Of a DNA stretch of 41,206 nucleotides, positions 1 to 10,983 are shown one piece after another. A program made the position numbers and the translations under genes. Within the stretch, counting starts at the first letter, position 1. Each line of letters begins with the position of its first letter. The stretch lies in contig JACPEG010000011.1 in assembly GCA_016183615.1 (NCBI GenBank), positions 1-41,206 on the forward strand. The letters are read 5' to 3'. The notes below the pieces were generated by a model. That model saw only the letters and a program-made list of their open reading frames with translations. It was not told the origin of the DNA and searched no databases. The stretch is from Betaproteobacteria bacterium (GTDB lineage Bacteria > Pseudomonadota > Gammaproteobacteria > Burkholderiales > UBA6910).

Positions 1-49
1 CGATCCCTGCGCGGCTCATGACCAGATAGGTGCGTTCATCGACTGACAT
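1..49 (-). CDS. 5' end of an unidentified protein (cut by window edge)
   Basis: The minus strand has an ATG at 47-49 with a GGAGG-type ribosome binding site about nine bases upstream. Sixteen codons (MSVDERTYLVMSRAGI) can be read before the window ends. The fragment is too short to assign a family. The start is chosen only because the ribosome binding site is well placed. It would be the last gene of the minus-strand group that includes the gene at 73-552. Confidence 0.4.
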   Translation of the reverse strand, partial: MSVDERTYLVMSRAGI

Positions 50-72
50 GGCCTAGGCCCTCCGTGGTTCGG

Positions 73-552
73 TCACCGCACTACGCGCGTGACCGTCGCT
101 ACCGTTAGACGACCGGCGCGAGGGGATTTTCCTGACACCGCAGACGCGGGCCGCGCGAGGGAGCGCGATTCGCCCCCGATCCCGGTGGCCGCGCGGCGCG
201 CGGTGCCGTAGTCCAGCACCTCCCAGGACGCCGCCGGCGTCATGATGTCTCTCACCCAAACCTCGCGCAGTGCTTTGCCGTTCAGCCCGTGCCTGTCCAG
301 GAGCGACTGCAAAAACGCGGAACGGGGATAAGTGATCTCCCCCACCACCGCCAGCAGAGTTCCGGAGCGGTTAAGCCACGCTTCCGCCACCGCCGGATTG
401 CGCTCCAGCTCGAGCGGGACCGGCTTGGCCCGCGACCCGCATCCCAGCCCGGGCGCCGCGCGGCAGCGCAGCGCAATCCGGTACAGGCTCACCCGCCCGG
501 GCAGGGTGGCTCGCTCATGCGGTGACCGGCGGCGAAAAAGTTGTTTCTTCAC
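73..552 (-). CDS. Hypothetical basic protein, 159 aa
   Basis: The frame starts at a GTG, supported by GGAGGG eight bases upstream. The first 15 residues are very basic. A central block at about residues 25-100 (GLGCGSRAKP, then ERNPAVAEAWLNRSG, then LAVVGEITYPRSAFL) has the mixed composition of a real folded domain. The last 50 residues are Arg/Ser/Ala-rich low-complexity sequence and may be disordered, or the frame may have run past its original end. I see no signal peptide or membrane segment. I do not recognise the family. It lies 62 bases downstream of the mlaC-like gene on the same strand and could share its transcript. Confidence 0.5.
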   Translation of the reverse strand: MKKQLFRRRSPHERATLPGRVSLYRIALRCRAAPGLGCGSRAKPVPLELERNPAVAEAWLNRSGTLLAVVGEITYPRSAFLQSLLDRHGLNGKALREVWVRDIMTPAASWEVLDYGTARRAATGIGGESRSLARPASAVSGKSPRAGRLTVATVTRVVR

Positions 553-614
553 CTTGTCGTCCCTCCGTTCTCATCGCGCGAACCCGTCGCGCGCTACCTT
601 TGGCGGCAAACGGT

Positions 615-1250
615 CTAGCTCTGAACTATCGGCTTGTTCTTACCGGCACGCGCCCTGTTTTTCTCGGCGATCGCCTTGATGAGCCCGTCGACGCCGCCCC
701 TCTCGATTTCGGCGCTGAACGTGCTGCGGTAGTTCCCTACCAAACTGATGCCGGCGATCTTGACGTCGTATACTTTCCAGCCGTTCTCGGTCTTCTCCAT
801 TGCGTAATCGACCGATATCGGCTCGCGACCCGCCTGCCTGACCACCGATTTCACGACGACATCGGCATCGTTCGGCGTGAGCTTCACCGGCCGATACTCG
901 ATGGTCTGGTCGCGATACAGCGTGAGCGAGGCGGTGTAGGTGCGAACCAGCAATGTGCGGAATTCACCGGTCAGCACCTGGCGCTGCGCCGGGCTCGCCT
1001 GCGCCCAGTTCTTGCCCATGGCAAATCGAGTCATGGCCTGGAAATTGAAGTGCGGCAAAATCTTGGTTTCGATCAGTTCCGCCGCTTTGCCCAGATCGCC
1101 GTCCTGAATTTCCTTGCTCGCGCGCAGGCTCGCCAGCACGTCCTCGGTGACGGTCCTCGCCAGCACGTCCGGGGCCACCACTTCCGCAGCACGCGCGGCC
1201 GGCACGGCCAAAAAGCACGCCAGCAAAATTCCAAACAAACCATTCCTCAT
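615..1250 (-). CDS. mlaC: MlaC/Ttg2D-family periplasmic phospholipid-binding protein
   Basis: A 211-residue protein with an N-terminal signal peptide (hydrophobic core at residues 4-15, likely cleavage after AARA near residue 21). The mature part matches the MlaC/toluene-tolerance Ttg2D family (LIETKILPHFNFQAMTRFAM, then FRTLLVRTYTASL, then YRPVK, then VDYAMEKTENGWKVYDVKI). Members carry phospholipids between outer and inner membranes for the Mla ABC transporter. The start at 1250 is preferred over an ATG at 1262 because GGAG lies six bases before it. None of mlaFEDB is nearby, so this is an orphan copy. Its long leader (1263-1581) holds a promoter, a tiny ORF and a hairpin, which suggests regulation. 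Confidence 0.85.
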   Translation of the reverse strand: MRNGLFGILLACFLAVPAARAAEVVAPDVLARTVTEDVLASLRASKEIQDGDLGKAAELIETKILPHFNFQAMTRFAMGKNWAQASPAQRQVLTGEFRTLLVRTYTASLTLYRDQTIEYRPVKLTPNDADVVVKSVVRQAGREPISVDYAMEKTENGWKVYDVKIAGISLVGNYRSTFSAEIERGGVDGLIKAIAEKNRARAGKNKPIVQS

Positions 1251-1325
1251 GAACGTCTCCATTTCCTTTGTGTCATCGACGTGGATTCAACTGGCCTCAG
1301 GGATCGCTTTATCTTTGCACCAAGC

Positions 1326-1365
1326 GACGGCCCGGGCATGGGGGAATTCATGCCCGTGGCCCGTC
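1326..1365 (-). promoter_or_regulatory. Strong hairpin in the mlaC leader
   Basis: Arms at 1326-1340 and 1349-1365 pair over about 15 bases, with one extra base in each of two places, around an 8-base loop (GGGGAATT on the plus strand). It lies about 30 bases after the stop of the tiny ORF at 1397-1453 and about 75 bases before the mlaC start. There is no U-tract on either strand, so it is not a simple Rho-independent terminator. A role in attenuation, translation control or RNA stability is inferred from position only. Confidence 0.55.
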
Positions 1366-1396
1366 GGAGCAGTTTAGCGTCGTGCCCGGGACGCCC

Positions 1397-1453
1397 TCAG
1401 CTTCCTCCGCAACAGTGGGCGACACGGCGAAGCATCCATCGTCTGCGCAGCAA
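1397..1453 (-). CDS. 18-codon leader peptide ending in Cys-Cys-Gly-Gly-Ser
   Basis: On the minus strand AAAGGAGGTGATT, a near-perfect match to the 16S rRNA tail, is followed eight bases after GGAGG by a TTG codon that opens an 18-codon frame. It encodes (M)LRRRWMLRRVAHCCGGS and then TGA. An internal ATG at codon 7 is a less well placed alternative start. The peptide is basic and ends with vicinal cysteines. A promoter-like pair lies at 1523-1551 upstream, and a strong hairpin lies between it and mlaC. Poly-cysteine leader ORFs are known elsewhere as cysteine-responsive attenuators. That this one senses cysteine supply or a thiol-reactive metal is inference. Confidence 0.5.
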   Translation of the reverse strand: MLRRRWMLRRVAHCCGGS

Positions 1454-1522
1454 TTCAATCACCTCCTTTACTTTGGCCGTTGGCAATACATTTCAAGCTC
1501 AAGCCCCGTTTATCCGATCTTT

Positions 1523-1551
1523 GCTATCGAAAGGATGGCGGGAGTTGTCAA
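1523..1551 (-). promoter_or_regulatory. Possible sigma-70 promoter of the mlaC leader
   Basis: The minus strand reads TTGACA (1546-1551), a 17-base spacer, then GATAGC (1523-1528). The -35 is consensus and the -10 is weak. It is about 70 bases upstream of the leader ORF and lies in the 318-base gap between the cytochrome gene and mlaC. No other structure was seen in the rest of this gap. Confidence 0.4.
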
Positions 1552-1581
1552 CTCGCTGGCTTCTAACTCGGCCTGCGGCGA

Positions 1582-2913
1582 TCACTTCCCGCGGTCCTGA
1601 CTTAGCGTTATGCGTGCGCGGATTACATCGTAAGCGATGGGCTCCGTATTCCTGAAGCCGATCCGCTCCCGGCGAGCTTCGGCCAGCAGGTGGTAGCGTA
1701 CCAATGCTTCCACCGCCACTGCCGTCGGATTCCTCTTCGTGTTGACGCTATATTGGAAAACGCTTGGCTGCCAGCGAGGCAGGCGCGTGTCCCACAGATC
1801 GACGATGAAGGGGCGCCACAGGATGGTCCGTTCAAGCCTCTGGGTCTCCTCGTCGATGACCCTGCCATTACGATCGAGCAGCCGGAGCGAAACTGTCAGG
1901 TGGCGATCCGGCGTTCCGGTCGGCAGGTAGTGGGCAGCCCCAACGTTGGTTACGGTCAGCGTGAAAGTCCGCCTGTCGTACGATGATGCGGGGGATTCGC
2001 GGAATTTAATGTCGAGCCCCTGCCTAACCATGGCAGGATCGTGACCGCCGCGCCACAAATGTCTGCGCACAGGCCTATTCTGCCCGCCAGGGACGAGCGC
2101 TCTCTCGGCGAGCGGCATATGGCAACTGACACAGTCCGGCATTGCACCACTTGGCTTCGTGGATCCTCCGGCCGAAGCAGAATGTGCGCTCTTTTCAGTC
2201 GTTGGCGGGTCTTTCTGGGCAAACAATGCGCTGCTTGTCTGGGGATTGCTTCCCAACGGCATGCCGGGAGTTTCTTTCTCCCCCATCGCGTTCGGCGTGC
2301 TTCGAATCTCGGCGACCGTTCCACAGGGCGGAAACTGAAGGAAAGTGTCCCACCTATCCCCGCCCACGACGTGACACCTGACGCAGATCTGGTTGGGATC
2401 GTCGAGTTTTTTGACGGGATGTGGCGCGGTCTCGCTGCCATAGGGGCCGAGGATCTTGCCATCACGGAAATGGCAGGCGGCGCACGTAACCCCCTCGTGC
2501 TGCAGTTTCGGATCAAACTCGGGATTCGGCTCCAGGATCGGGTCCCATTTTTCCCGGTCTCGGAATCCGAGAACTTTCTGTTCCTGTTGTCGATCCAGAG
2601 GGGTATGGCAGTTCTTACAAATCTGCTGTCTGCCGTCAAAGGTCCAATCAGTCTGGAAATAGGGATCGATCCAGGCTTTGCTGTGGATGGTCGTAGACCA
2701 CTCCTCGTAAAACTCCCGGTGGCAGGCGGCACATTCGCTGGCGCTCAGAGACTTAAGCGACGCCGGTACGTTATGGGTCGGGATCGGACGCTCGAATGCT
2801 TCCGACACTGCGAATATATTCATCGGCCGGACGAATCGCCATACTAGAAATGCAGTCAAGGCAATCAAGCTGATCGCGACGATCGCGGCTTTTTTGCTCT
2901 GAATTCGCATCAT
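1582..2913 (-). CDS. Membrane-anchored pentahaem c-type cytochrome
   Basis: A 443-residue protein with an N-terminal membrane anchor (about residues 9-26) and the rest periplasmic. Five CXXCH haem motifs are visible: CAACH 61-65, CKNCH 99-103, CAACH 144-148, CVRCH 177-181 and CVSCH 261-265. The first four are in a cytochrome c554-like arrangement. Residues 310-440 have no haem motif and look like a beta-rich domain (FTLTVTNVGAAHYLPTG). An electron-transfer role is likely; donor and acceptor are unknown. It is the last gene of the minus-strand group running merP'-merA-merC-DUF302, 83 bases after the DUF302 gene. No good ribosome binding site precedes either of the two adjacent ATGs. Confidence 0.85.
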   Translation of the reverse strand: MMRIQSKKAAIVAISLIALTAFLVWRFVRPMNIFAVSEAFERPIPTHNVPASLKSLSASECAACHREFYEEWSTTIHSKAWIDPYFQTDWTFDGRQQICKNCHTPLDRQQEQKVLGFRDREKWDPILEPNPEFDPKLQHEGVTCAACHFRDGKILGPYGSETAPHPVKKLDDPNQICVRCHVVGGDRWDTFLQFPPCGTVAEIRSTPNAMGEKETPGMPLGSNPQTSSALFAQKDPPTTEKSAHSASAGGSTKPSGAMPDCVSCHMPLAERALVPGGQNRPVRRHLWRGGHDPAMVRQGLDIKFRESPASSYDRRTFTLTVTNVGAAHYLPTGTPDRHLTVSLRLLDRNGRVIDEETQRLERTILWRPFIVDLWDTRLPRWQPSVFQYSVNTKRNPTAVAVEALVRYHLLAEARRERIGFRNTEPIAYDVIRARITLSQDRGK

Positions 2914-2996
2914 CGACAGGATCAGACCATGGCGCGGAGAGAACCGCAGTCAGGATCGGCACAGGGCAAGGACAGGTCAGTGCGGCATGCGATGAA

Positions 2997-3386
2997 TCAG
3001 AACGCCTGCAACACCCGGTCGAGTCGCTGGCGCACTTCGCCCGCGAGCTTGCCGACTTCCGGATTGTCCACCAATTCCAGCACGGCGCTGGGGTCCATGA
3101 TTTCGATGTGCACCTTGCCCGCGCTGTCTTCGCGCACCACCACGTTACAAGGAAGCAACGCCCCGATCTTGGGCTCCGCCGTGAGGGCCCGGTGCGCAAG
3201 CGGCGGGTTGCACGCACCCAGGATCCGGTAGTGCGGGAACGCCACGTTGAGCTTTTTCTTCATGGTGGCCGACACGTCGATGTCGGTCAGCACACCGAAG
3301 CCTTCCTTCTGAAGCTCCTGGATCACCCGCTCGACGGCGGTGTCGAAGGTGAGTTGTACGGCTTTGCCGAAACTGTATTTGGCCAT
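2997..3386 (-). CDS. DUF302-family protein
   Basis: A 129-residue soluble protein that fits DUF302 along its whole length. It opens with the typical pattern FGKAVQLTFDTAVERVIQEL, then FGVLTDIDVSATMKKKL, then YRILGACNPPLAHRAL, then LLPCNVVVRED. Family members are small alpha/beta proteins often found beside metal or sulfur genes; their biochemical role is not settled. Two cysteines (in GACNPP and LLPCNV) are the usual family positions. AAGGAAATTT before the ATG gives a ribosome binding site. It sits between the merC-like gene and the pentahaem cytochrome, which suggests, but does not prove, a part in mercury or redox stress. Confidence 0.85.
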   Translation of the reverse strand: MAKYSFGKAVQLTFDTAVERVIQELQKEGFGVLTDIDVSATMKKKLNVAFPHYRILGACNPPLAHRALTAEPKIGALLPCNVVVREDSAGKVHIEIMDPSAVLELVDNPEVGKLAGEVRQRLDRVLQAF

Positions 3387-3523
3387 GTTAAATTTCCTTC
3401 CCTAAAAGCGCGAAAAATCAGCTCTTCAACATTCGAAATCCGCTGGCAACGACCGCACGTTCGGACGATACGGTTCACGGCGCCCCAAGCCCGATAGCGG
3501 CCTTATGCGGCGCGCCCAAGGAA

Positions 3524-3886
3524 TCAACCTATGCAAGCGCGTTTCCTGCGCGCCCGTTGGAAGTCCCAGGGGCTGCCTGCCACGATCGCGGCAAGCCCCG
3601 CGTAAACCAGGAACGGCGCAATCCAAAGCCCCGCGAAGGCGGTCACGCCTCCCGCAAGGCCCAGCCAAAACGGTCCGAGGTCGCCGTGGGTCCGCGCCGA
3701 GCGGTAAAGCAGCCACAGGCTAAGCGCGACCAGGCCCAAGTAAAGGGGGATCAGGAACGCGTCGTTGATCAGAAAACCTGCGCCCACCGCCGTGAGCGCT
3801 GAAAGCGCCGCCGTCGCCCCGAGGCAACATGCAGCAGCGAAACCTGCGCCAGCAACTGCCGCGAACTGTTTAAAAGCCTCGTTCAT
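3524..3886 (-). CDS. merC: MerC/MerT-like mercury transport membrane protein
   Basis: A 120-residue inner-membrane protein with about four hydrophobic segments and a vicinal cysteine pair (C20-C21) in the first, as expected for mercury uptake proteins that pass Hg(II) to MerA. The overall pattern is closer to MerC than to the three-helix MerT, but the second cysteine pair is missing and only one cysteine remains near the C-terminus (C118). The start at 3886 is chosen over an in-frame ATG at 3949 because AGGAG precedes it and the longer form would run into merA. That ribosome binding site overlaps the merA stop codon, so the two genes are probably translated together. Confidence 0.7.
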   Translation of the reverse strand: MNEAFKQFAAVAGAGFAAACCLGATAALSALTAVGAGFLINDAFLIPLYLGLVALSLWLLYRSARTHGDLGPFWLGLAGGVTAFAGLWIAPFLVYAGLAAIVAGSPWDFQRARRKRACIG

Positions 3887-3896
3887 GGTTTCTCCT

Positions 3897-5772
<1,876 letters not shown>

Positions 5773-5773
5773 A

Positions 5774-5804
5774 GTTTAAATGCCGTACCTCGGTACGCAG
5801 TCAA
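5774..5804 (-). promoter_or_regulatory. mer-type promoter/operator, driving merA copy 1
   Basis: The minus strand reads TTGACT (5799-5804), a 19-base spacer and TTAAAC (5774-5779). The spacer contains the perfect inverted repeat CGTACC-GA-GGTACG (5784-5797). A 19-base spacer with a centred dyad is the hallmark of MerR-activated promoters. It closely resembles the merT promoter at 35780-35810. It lies just behind the broken merR and points away from it into merP'-merA. Confidence 0.85.
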
Positions 5805-5844
5805 GCAGTTTAGAAGGCTCTTTCCACTGCAAATTCCAGAACTA

Positions 5845-7800
<1,956 letters not shown>

Positions 7801-7818
7801 GCGCGAAGGAGGTGCCCG

Positions 7819-8175
7819 ATGGACGCCTACACCATCTCCAAGCTGGCCAGCGATGCCGGTGTCAGCGTTCATGTCGTGCGCGACTACGTGCTGCGCGGCC
7901 TGCTGCATCCCGCGCAGCGCACGGAGAGCGGGTACGGCCTCTACGACACTCAGGCATTGCAGCGGCTGTGCTTTGTGCGGGCCGCCTTCGAGGCCGGTAT
8001 CGGTCTCGGCACGCTGACGCGGCTGTGCCGAGCGTGGGATGCCGAAGACGGCGCCGCGGCGGCGGAATGCCTCGCCGACCTGCGCCAGTCCGTCGAGCGC
8101 CGGCGCCAATCATTGATGGCGCTTGAGGCGCAGTTGGCGGAACTGGCGCGCAGTACTTCGGAGCGGTCGCCATGA
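7819..8175 (+). CDS. merD: MerD, mercury operon co-regulator
   Basis: A 118-residue MerR-family protein with the N-terminal winged helix ([20 protein letters not shown]) and the MerD signature [20 protein letters not shown]. MerD is thought to displace MerR from the operator and turn the operon down once mercury is gone. It follows merA with a strong AAGGAGG site and overlaps merE by four bases (ATGA). With the adjacent merR broken, MerD would have to act against the MerR made from the locus near 33.3 kb. Confidence 0.95.
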   Translation: MDAYTISKLASDAGVSVHVVRDYVLRGLLHPAQRTESGYGLYDTQALQRLCFVRAAFEAGIGLGTLTRLCRAWDAEDGAAAAECLADLRQSVERRRQSLMALEAQLAELARSTSERSP

Positions 8176-8408
8176 ACCATTCGCAACGCATGAGCCCCGA
8201 GACGCGCAAGCCATTCGCAGGCTACCTGTGGAGTGCGCTCGCGGCGCTGACCTGCCCTTGTCATCTGCCCTTGCTCGCCATCGTGCTCGCCGGCACGACG
8301 GCCGGCGCCTTCATCGGTGAGCATTGGGCCATCGCGGGTCTGGCGCTGACGGGATTGTTCGCCCTTTCCCTGACGCGAGCGCTACGGACCTTCAGGGGAA
8401 GCTCATGA
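8172..8408 (+). CDS. merE: MerE, small mercury transport membrane protein
   Basis: A 78-residue protein with two membrane helices and the family motif CPCHLP in the first helix, matching MerE of Tn21/Tn501. MerE is a broad mercury and methylmercury carrier. It starts inside the merD stop codon and its own stop overlaps the ATG of the next gene, so merD, merE and urf2 are translationally coupled. Confidence 0.93.
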   Translation: MNHSQRMSPETRKPFAGYLWSALAALTCPCHLPLLAIVLAGTTAGAFIGEHWAIAGLALTGLFALSLTRALRTFRGSS

Positions 8409-8824
8409 GCGCCTCCCAATCGGCCGAATTGACTGCGACACAACTGGCGCAGGCGGCCGAGCGCGGACAGCTTGAGCTTCACTACCAGCCGATTGTCGGC
8501 GTGCGCACCGTGATCCAGCTCGCGCATGGGCTGGGCATGGATGTCGTAGCCGAAGGGGTGGAGACCCCCGCCAGTCTCGCGCAGTTACGGCAACTGGACT
8601 GCGACGCGGTGCAGGGCTTCCTGTTCGCCAGGCCGATGCCGGCTGAGGCGTTTGTCGGTTTCGTCACCCGATGGAGGAGTGACACCATGAGCGCAAACGA
8701 CCCCGCCACCACTAACTGCTGCGGGTGCCGCAAGGAAATCCCGCTCGACGCCGCCTTCACCCCGGAAGGTGCCGAAAACGTCGAGCACTTCTGCGGCCTG
8801 CCTGCCTTTCCGGCGACGGTGTAA
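8405..8824 (+). CDS. urf2: Internally deleted Urf2-type EAL protein with DUF3330 tail
   Basis: The frame opens like Urf2 of Tn21 mer operons ([19 protein letters not shown]) and then jumps directly to the end of the EAL domain ([20 protein letters not shown]). About 160 residues that hold the EAL motif and most active-site residues are gone, so no cyclic-di-GMP phosphodiesterase activity is expected. The C-terminal part ([20 protein letters not shown], then VEHFCGL) is the DUF3330 segment. An ATG at 8688 with GGAGG upstream could start that 45-residue piece alone. The family ending is lost after FCGL, where the sequence changes to PAFPATV and stops. The deletion is in frame. Confidence 0.8.
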   Translation: MSASQSAELTATQLAQAAERGQLELHYQPIVGVRTVIQLAHGLGMDVVAEGVETPASLAQLRQLDCDAVQGFLFARPMPAEAFVGFVTRWRSDTMSANDPATTNCCGCRKEIPLDAAFTPEGAENVEHFCGLPAFPATV

Positions 8825-8920
8825 GGAACCGACTTCATCGCCGACGAACAGTTGCGGCGATTGCCCCGCCGCGGCTCGGCAGGCGAATTGCCGGAAACCC
8901 ACGAGAAACCGGATTCCGAA

Positions 8921-9991
8921 ATGGAAATGCTGTTGATTTTTGGATTCACCGCGCTCCTGGCCTACGTCAACGGCGCAAACGACATCGGGAAGCCGGTGGC
9001 CTCGCTGGCCGGGAGCAACGTGGCCGAAGCCAAACACGCCGTGCTTTGGGGGACCGTCTGGACCGTGGCGGGCGGTTTCGCGTCCATCCTGTGGGGCGGC
9101 GCAATGGTGCAGACCTTCGCCAACGGCCTGCTCGGCGGCGCCTCCGCCGGTTTCGCCCTGGTTCTCGCCGTGGTCGGGGGCGCAATGCTGTGGGTGCTCG
9201 CCGCCAACCGGCTGGGCCTGCCGGTGTCCACCACCCATGCCTTGCTCGGGAGCGCCGTGGGAGCGGCGCTGATCAGCCGGGGCGTCCATGGACTGGACTA
9301 TGCCGTGCTCGCCGACAAGGCGCTGCTTCCGCTCCTGGTGAGCCCGCTTGTGGCCATCGCGGTTTGCTGGTGCCTGTTGCTGGCGGCGCGCTGGGTGTCG
9401 AGCAAAGTGCCGGCGTGGCGGCCCGGCTGCTGCGCCCATGAGGACTGGCAGCGCGACCCCTTCGTCTGCGCGGCGCAGCCCCGGCAATCGAGTCGGTTGG
9501 CGCGGCGTCTCTGGATCGGGCTGCATTGGCTGAGCAGCGGGATCACCAGCTTCGCGCGGGCCCTGAACGATACGCCGAAAATCGCGGCCTTCCTGATCCT
9601 CACCCTGGCTTTTGCGCCAAGCGGCCTTTCCCTTTCGCCTCCCTCGGTGATCGCCGCGGTGACCGTGGCCATGGGCCTCGGAAGCCTCATCGGCGGGTAC
9701 CGGGTGCTCTCTCTGCTGTCGAACGGGATCACCCGTCTCGACCACCGGACCGGGCTTTTCGCCAATGCCTCCACTGCGGCGCTGGTACTGGCGGCATCGC
9801 CGCTGGGGCTTCCGGTCTCCACCACTCACGTGGCCACCGGCAGCCTGATGGGCGTGCGTCTCGCCCGGGACGCGGCGCCGAACGGCGCCGACGCGCTGAA
9901 GATGGTGCTCCTCGGCTGGGTAGTGACTTTTCCTTCGGCCGCCGTGTTATCGGCCGCCGGCTACTACGCGATTCGCCTCACGGGAGTTTGA
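8921..9991 (+). CDS. PiT-family inorganic phosphate (arsenate?) permease
   Basis: A 356-residue integral membrane protein with the two PiT repeats: GANDIGKPVAS near residues 18-28 and ALNDTPKIAAF in the second half, each followed by a PVSTTHA/V-type loop. PiT permeases import phosphate with protons or sodium, and arsenate can follow. The ATG at 8921 is used because the N-terminus then begins in the first membrane segment; an upstream in-frame ATG would add a hydrophilic tail unlike the family. The stop is two bases before the next start, so it is in an operon with arsS and the methyltransferase. This context suggests transport linked to arsenic, which is inference. Confidence 0.9.
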   Translation: MEMLLIFGFTALLAYVNGANDIGKPVASLAGSNVAEAKHAVLWGTVWTVAGGFASILWGGAMVQTFANGLLGGASAGFALVLAVVGGAMLWVLAANRLGLPVSTTHALLGSAVGAALISRGVHGLDYAVLADKALLPLLVSPLVAIAVCWCLLLAARWVSSKVPAWRPGCCAHEDWQRDPFVCAAQPRQSSRLARRLWIGLHWLSSGITSFARALNDTPKIAAFLILTLAFAPSGLSLSPPSVIAAVTVAMGLGSLIGGYRVLSLLSNGITRLDHRTGLFANASTAALVLAASPLGLPVSTTHVATGSLMGVRLARDAAPNGADALKMVLLGWVVTFPSAAVLSAAGYYAIRLTGV

Positions 9992-9993
9992 GC

Positions 9994-10983
9994 ATGCACG
10001 CCACGCTACCCCTGCTTGCCGCCACCGATTTTCCGCCGATTCGCCGCCGCAGGCTGGAAACGCTTCAGGTGAATCTCGGCTACCGCTGCAACCAGAGCTG
10101 TCTCCACTGCCACGTGAACGCGGGTCCCACGCGCAAGGAGGAAATGGATGCGGAAACCTGCTCGGCCGTCGTCGGTTTTTTGCGGAACTCCGGCGTCAAG
10201 CGGCTCGACTTGACCGGCGGCGCGCCCGAGCTCAACCCCAATTTCGGCAGCCTGGTGCACGACGCCCGCGCCCTGGGCATCGAAGTGATCGACCGCTGCA
10301 ATCTCACGATTCTTCTCGAACCGGGACAGGAAGGCCTCGCCGCGTTTCTTGCCGATAACGGGGTGACGGTGACGGCTTCGCTTCCCTGCTATATCAGGGA
10401 AAACGTGGACACGCAGCGCGGCGCCGGCGTTTTTTACAGGAGCCTCCAGGCCATCAAGCATCTCAACGTCCTGGGCTACGGGTGGCCGGATTCGGGCCTG
10501 GTCCTGAACCTGGTCTACAACCCGCAGGGCCCCGCGCTCCCCCCGAGCCAGAAGAAACTGGAGGAGAGCTACAAGAAAGAACTGCGGGAGCGCTACGGAA
10601 TCGTGTTCAACAACCTGCTTACCCTCACCAACATGCCGATCCAGCGCTTCGGCAGCACGCTCATCTCGAAGGGGCAGTTCAACGGCTACATGGACCTCCT
10701 GCGCCAGTCGTACCGCCCCGATAACCTGGACGGCGTGATGTGCCGCAGCCTCCTCAGCGTGGATTGGCGGGGCTACGTCTACGACTGCGATTTCAACCAG
10801 ATGCTGGGGATGCCGCTGGCGCAGCCGGGGCGCGGCGGCGTCCACATTTCCAGCCTGAGCGGCGTGGATCTCGCCGGCAATCCCATCGCGGTGGCGGACC
10901 ACTGCTACGGCTGCACCGCGGGCGAAGGCAGCAGTTGTTCAGGGGCTTTGACTACCACGACACTTGAAGGAGAAAGTCGATGA
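9994..10983 (+). CDS. arsS: ArsS-type arsenosugar-biosynthesis radical SAM protein
   Basis: A 329-residue radical SAM enzyme. The cluster motif is CNQSCLHCH (CX3CX2C). The family-specific blocks LDLTGGAPELNPNF, CNLTILLEPGQE and LNLVYNPQGP follow. The C-terminal cysteine motif HCYGCTAGEGSSCSG would hold a further cluster or active-site thiols. ArsS-type proteins are linked to arsenosugar synthesis, in which a SAM-derived group is joined to methylated arsenic. Some relatives are selenoproteins near this C-terminus; here that stretch has Cys-Ser and no internal TGA. GGGAG lies eight bases before the start, and its stop overlaps the next start (ATGA). Confidence 0.88.
   Translation: MHATLPLLAATDFPPIRRRRLETLQVNLGYRCNQSCLHCHVNAGPTRKEEMDAETCSAVVGFLRNSGVKRLDLTGGAPELNPNFGSLVHDARALGIEVIDRCNLTILLEPGQEGLAAFLADNGVTVTASLPCYIRENVDTQRGAGVFYRSLQAIKHLNVLGYGWPDSGLVLNLVYNPQGPALPPSQKKLEESYKKELRERYGIVFNNLLTLTNMPIQRFGSTLISKGQFNGYMDLLRQSYRPDNLDGVMCRSLLSVDWRGYVYDCDFNQMLGMPLAQPGRGGVHISSLSGVDLAGNPIAVADHCYGCTAGEGSSCSGALTTTTLEGESR

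Noticed and set aside
1326..1365. Hairpin as a Rho-independent terminator of the cytochrome unit
   Set aside because: No T-run follows on either strand, and it lies after the start of the next promoter.
10920..10983. Selenocysteine (TGA) in ArsS
   Set aside because: The C-terminal Cys motif reads through as Cys-Ser. The only TGA is the terminal stop that overlaps the next start.
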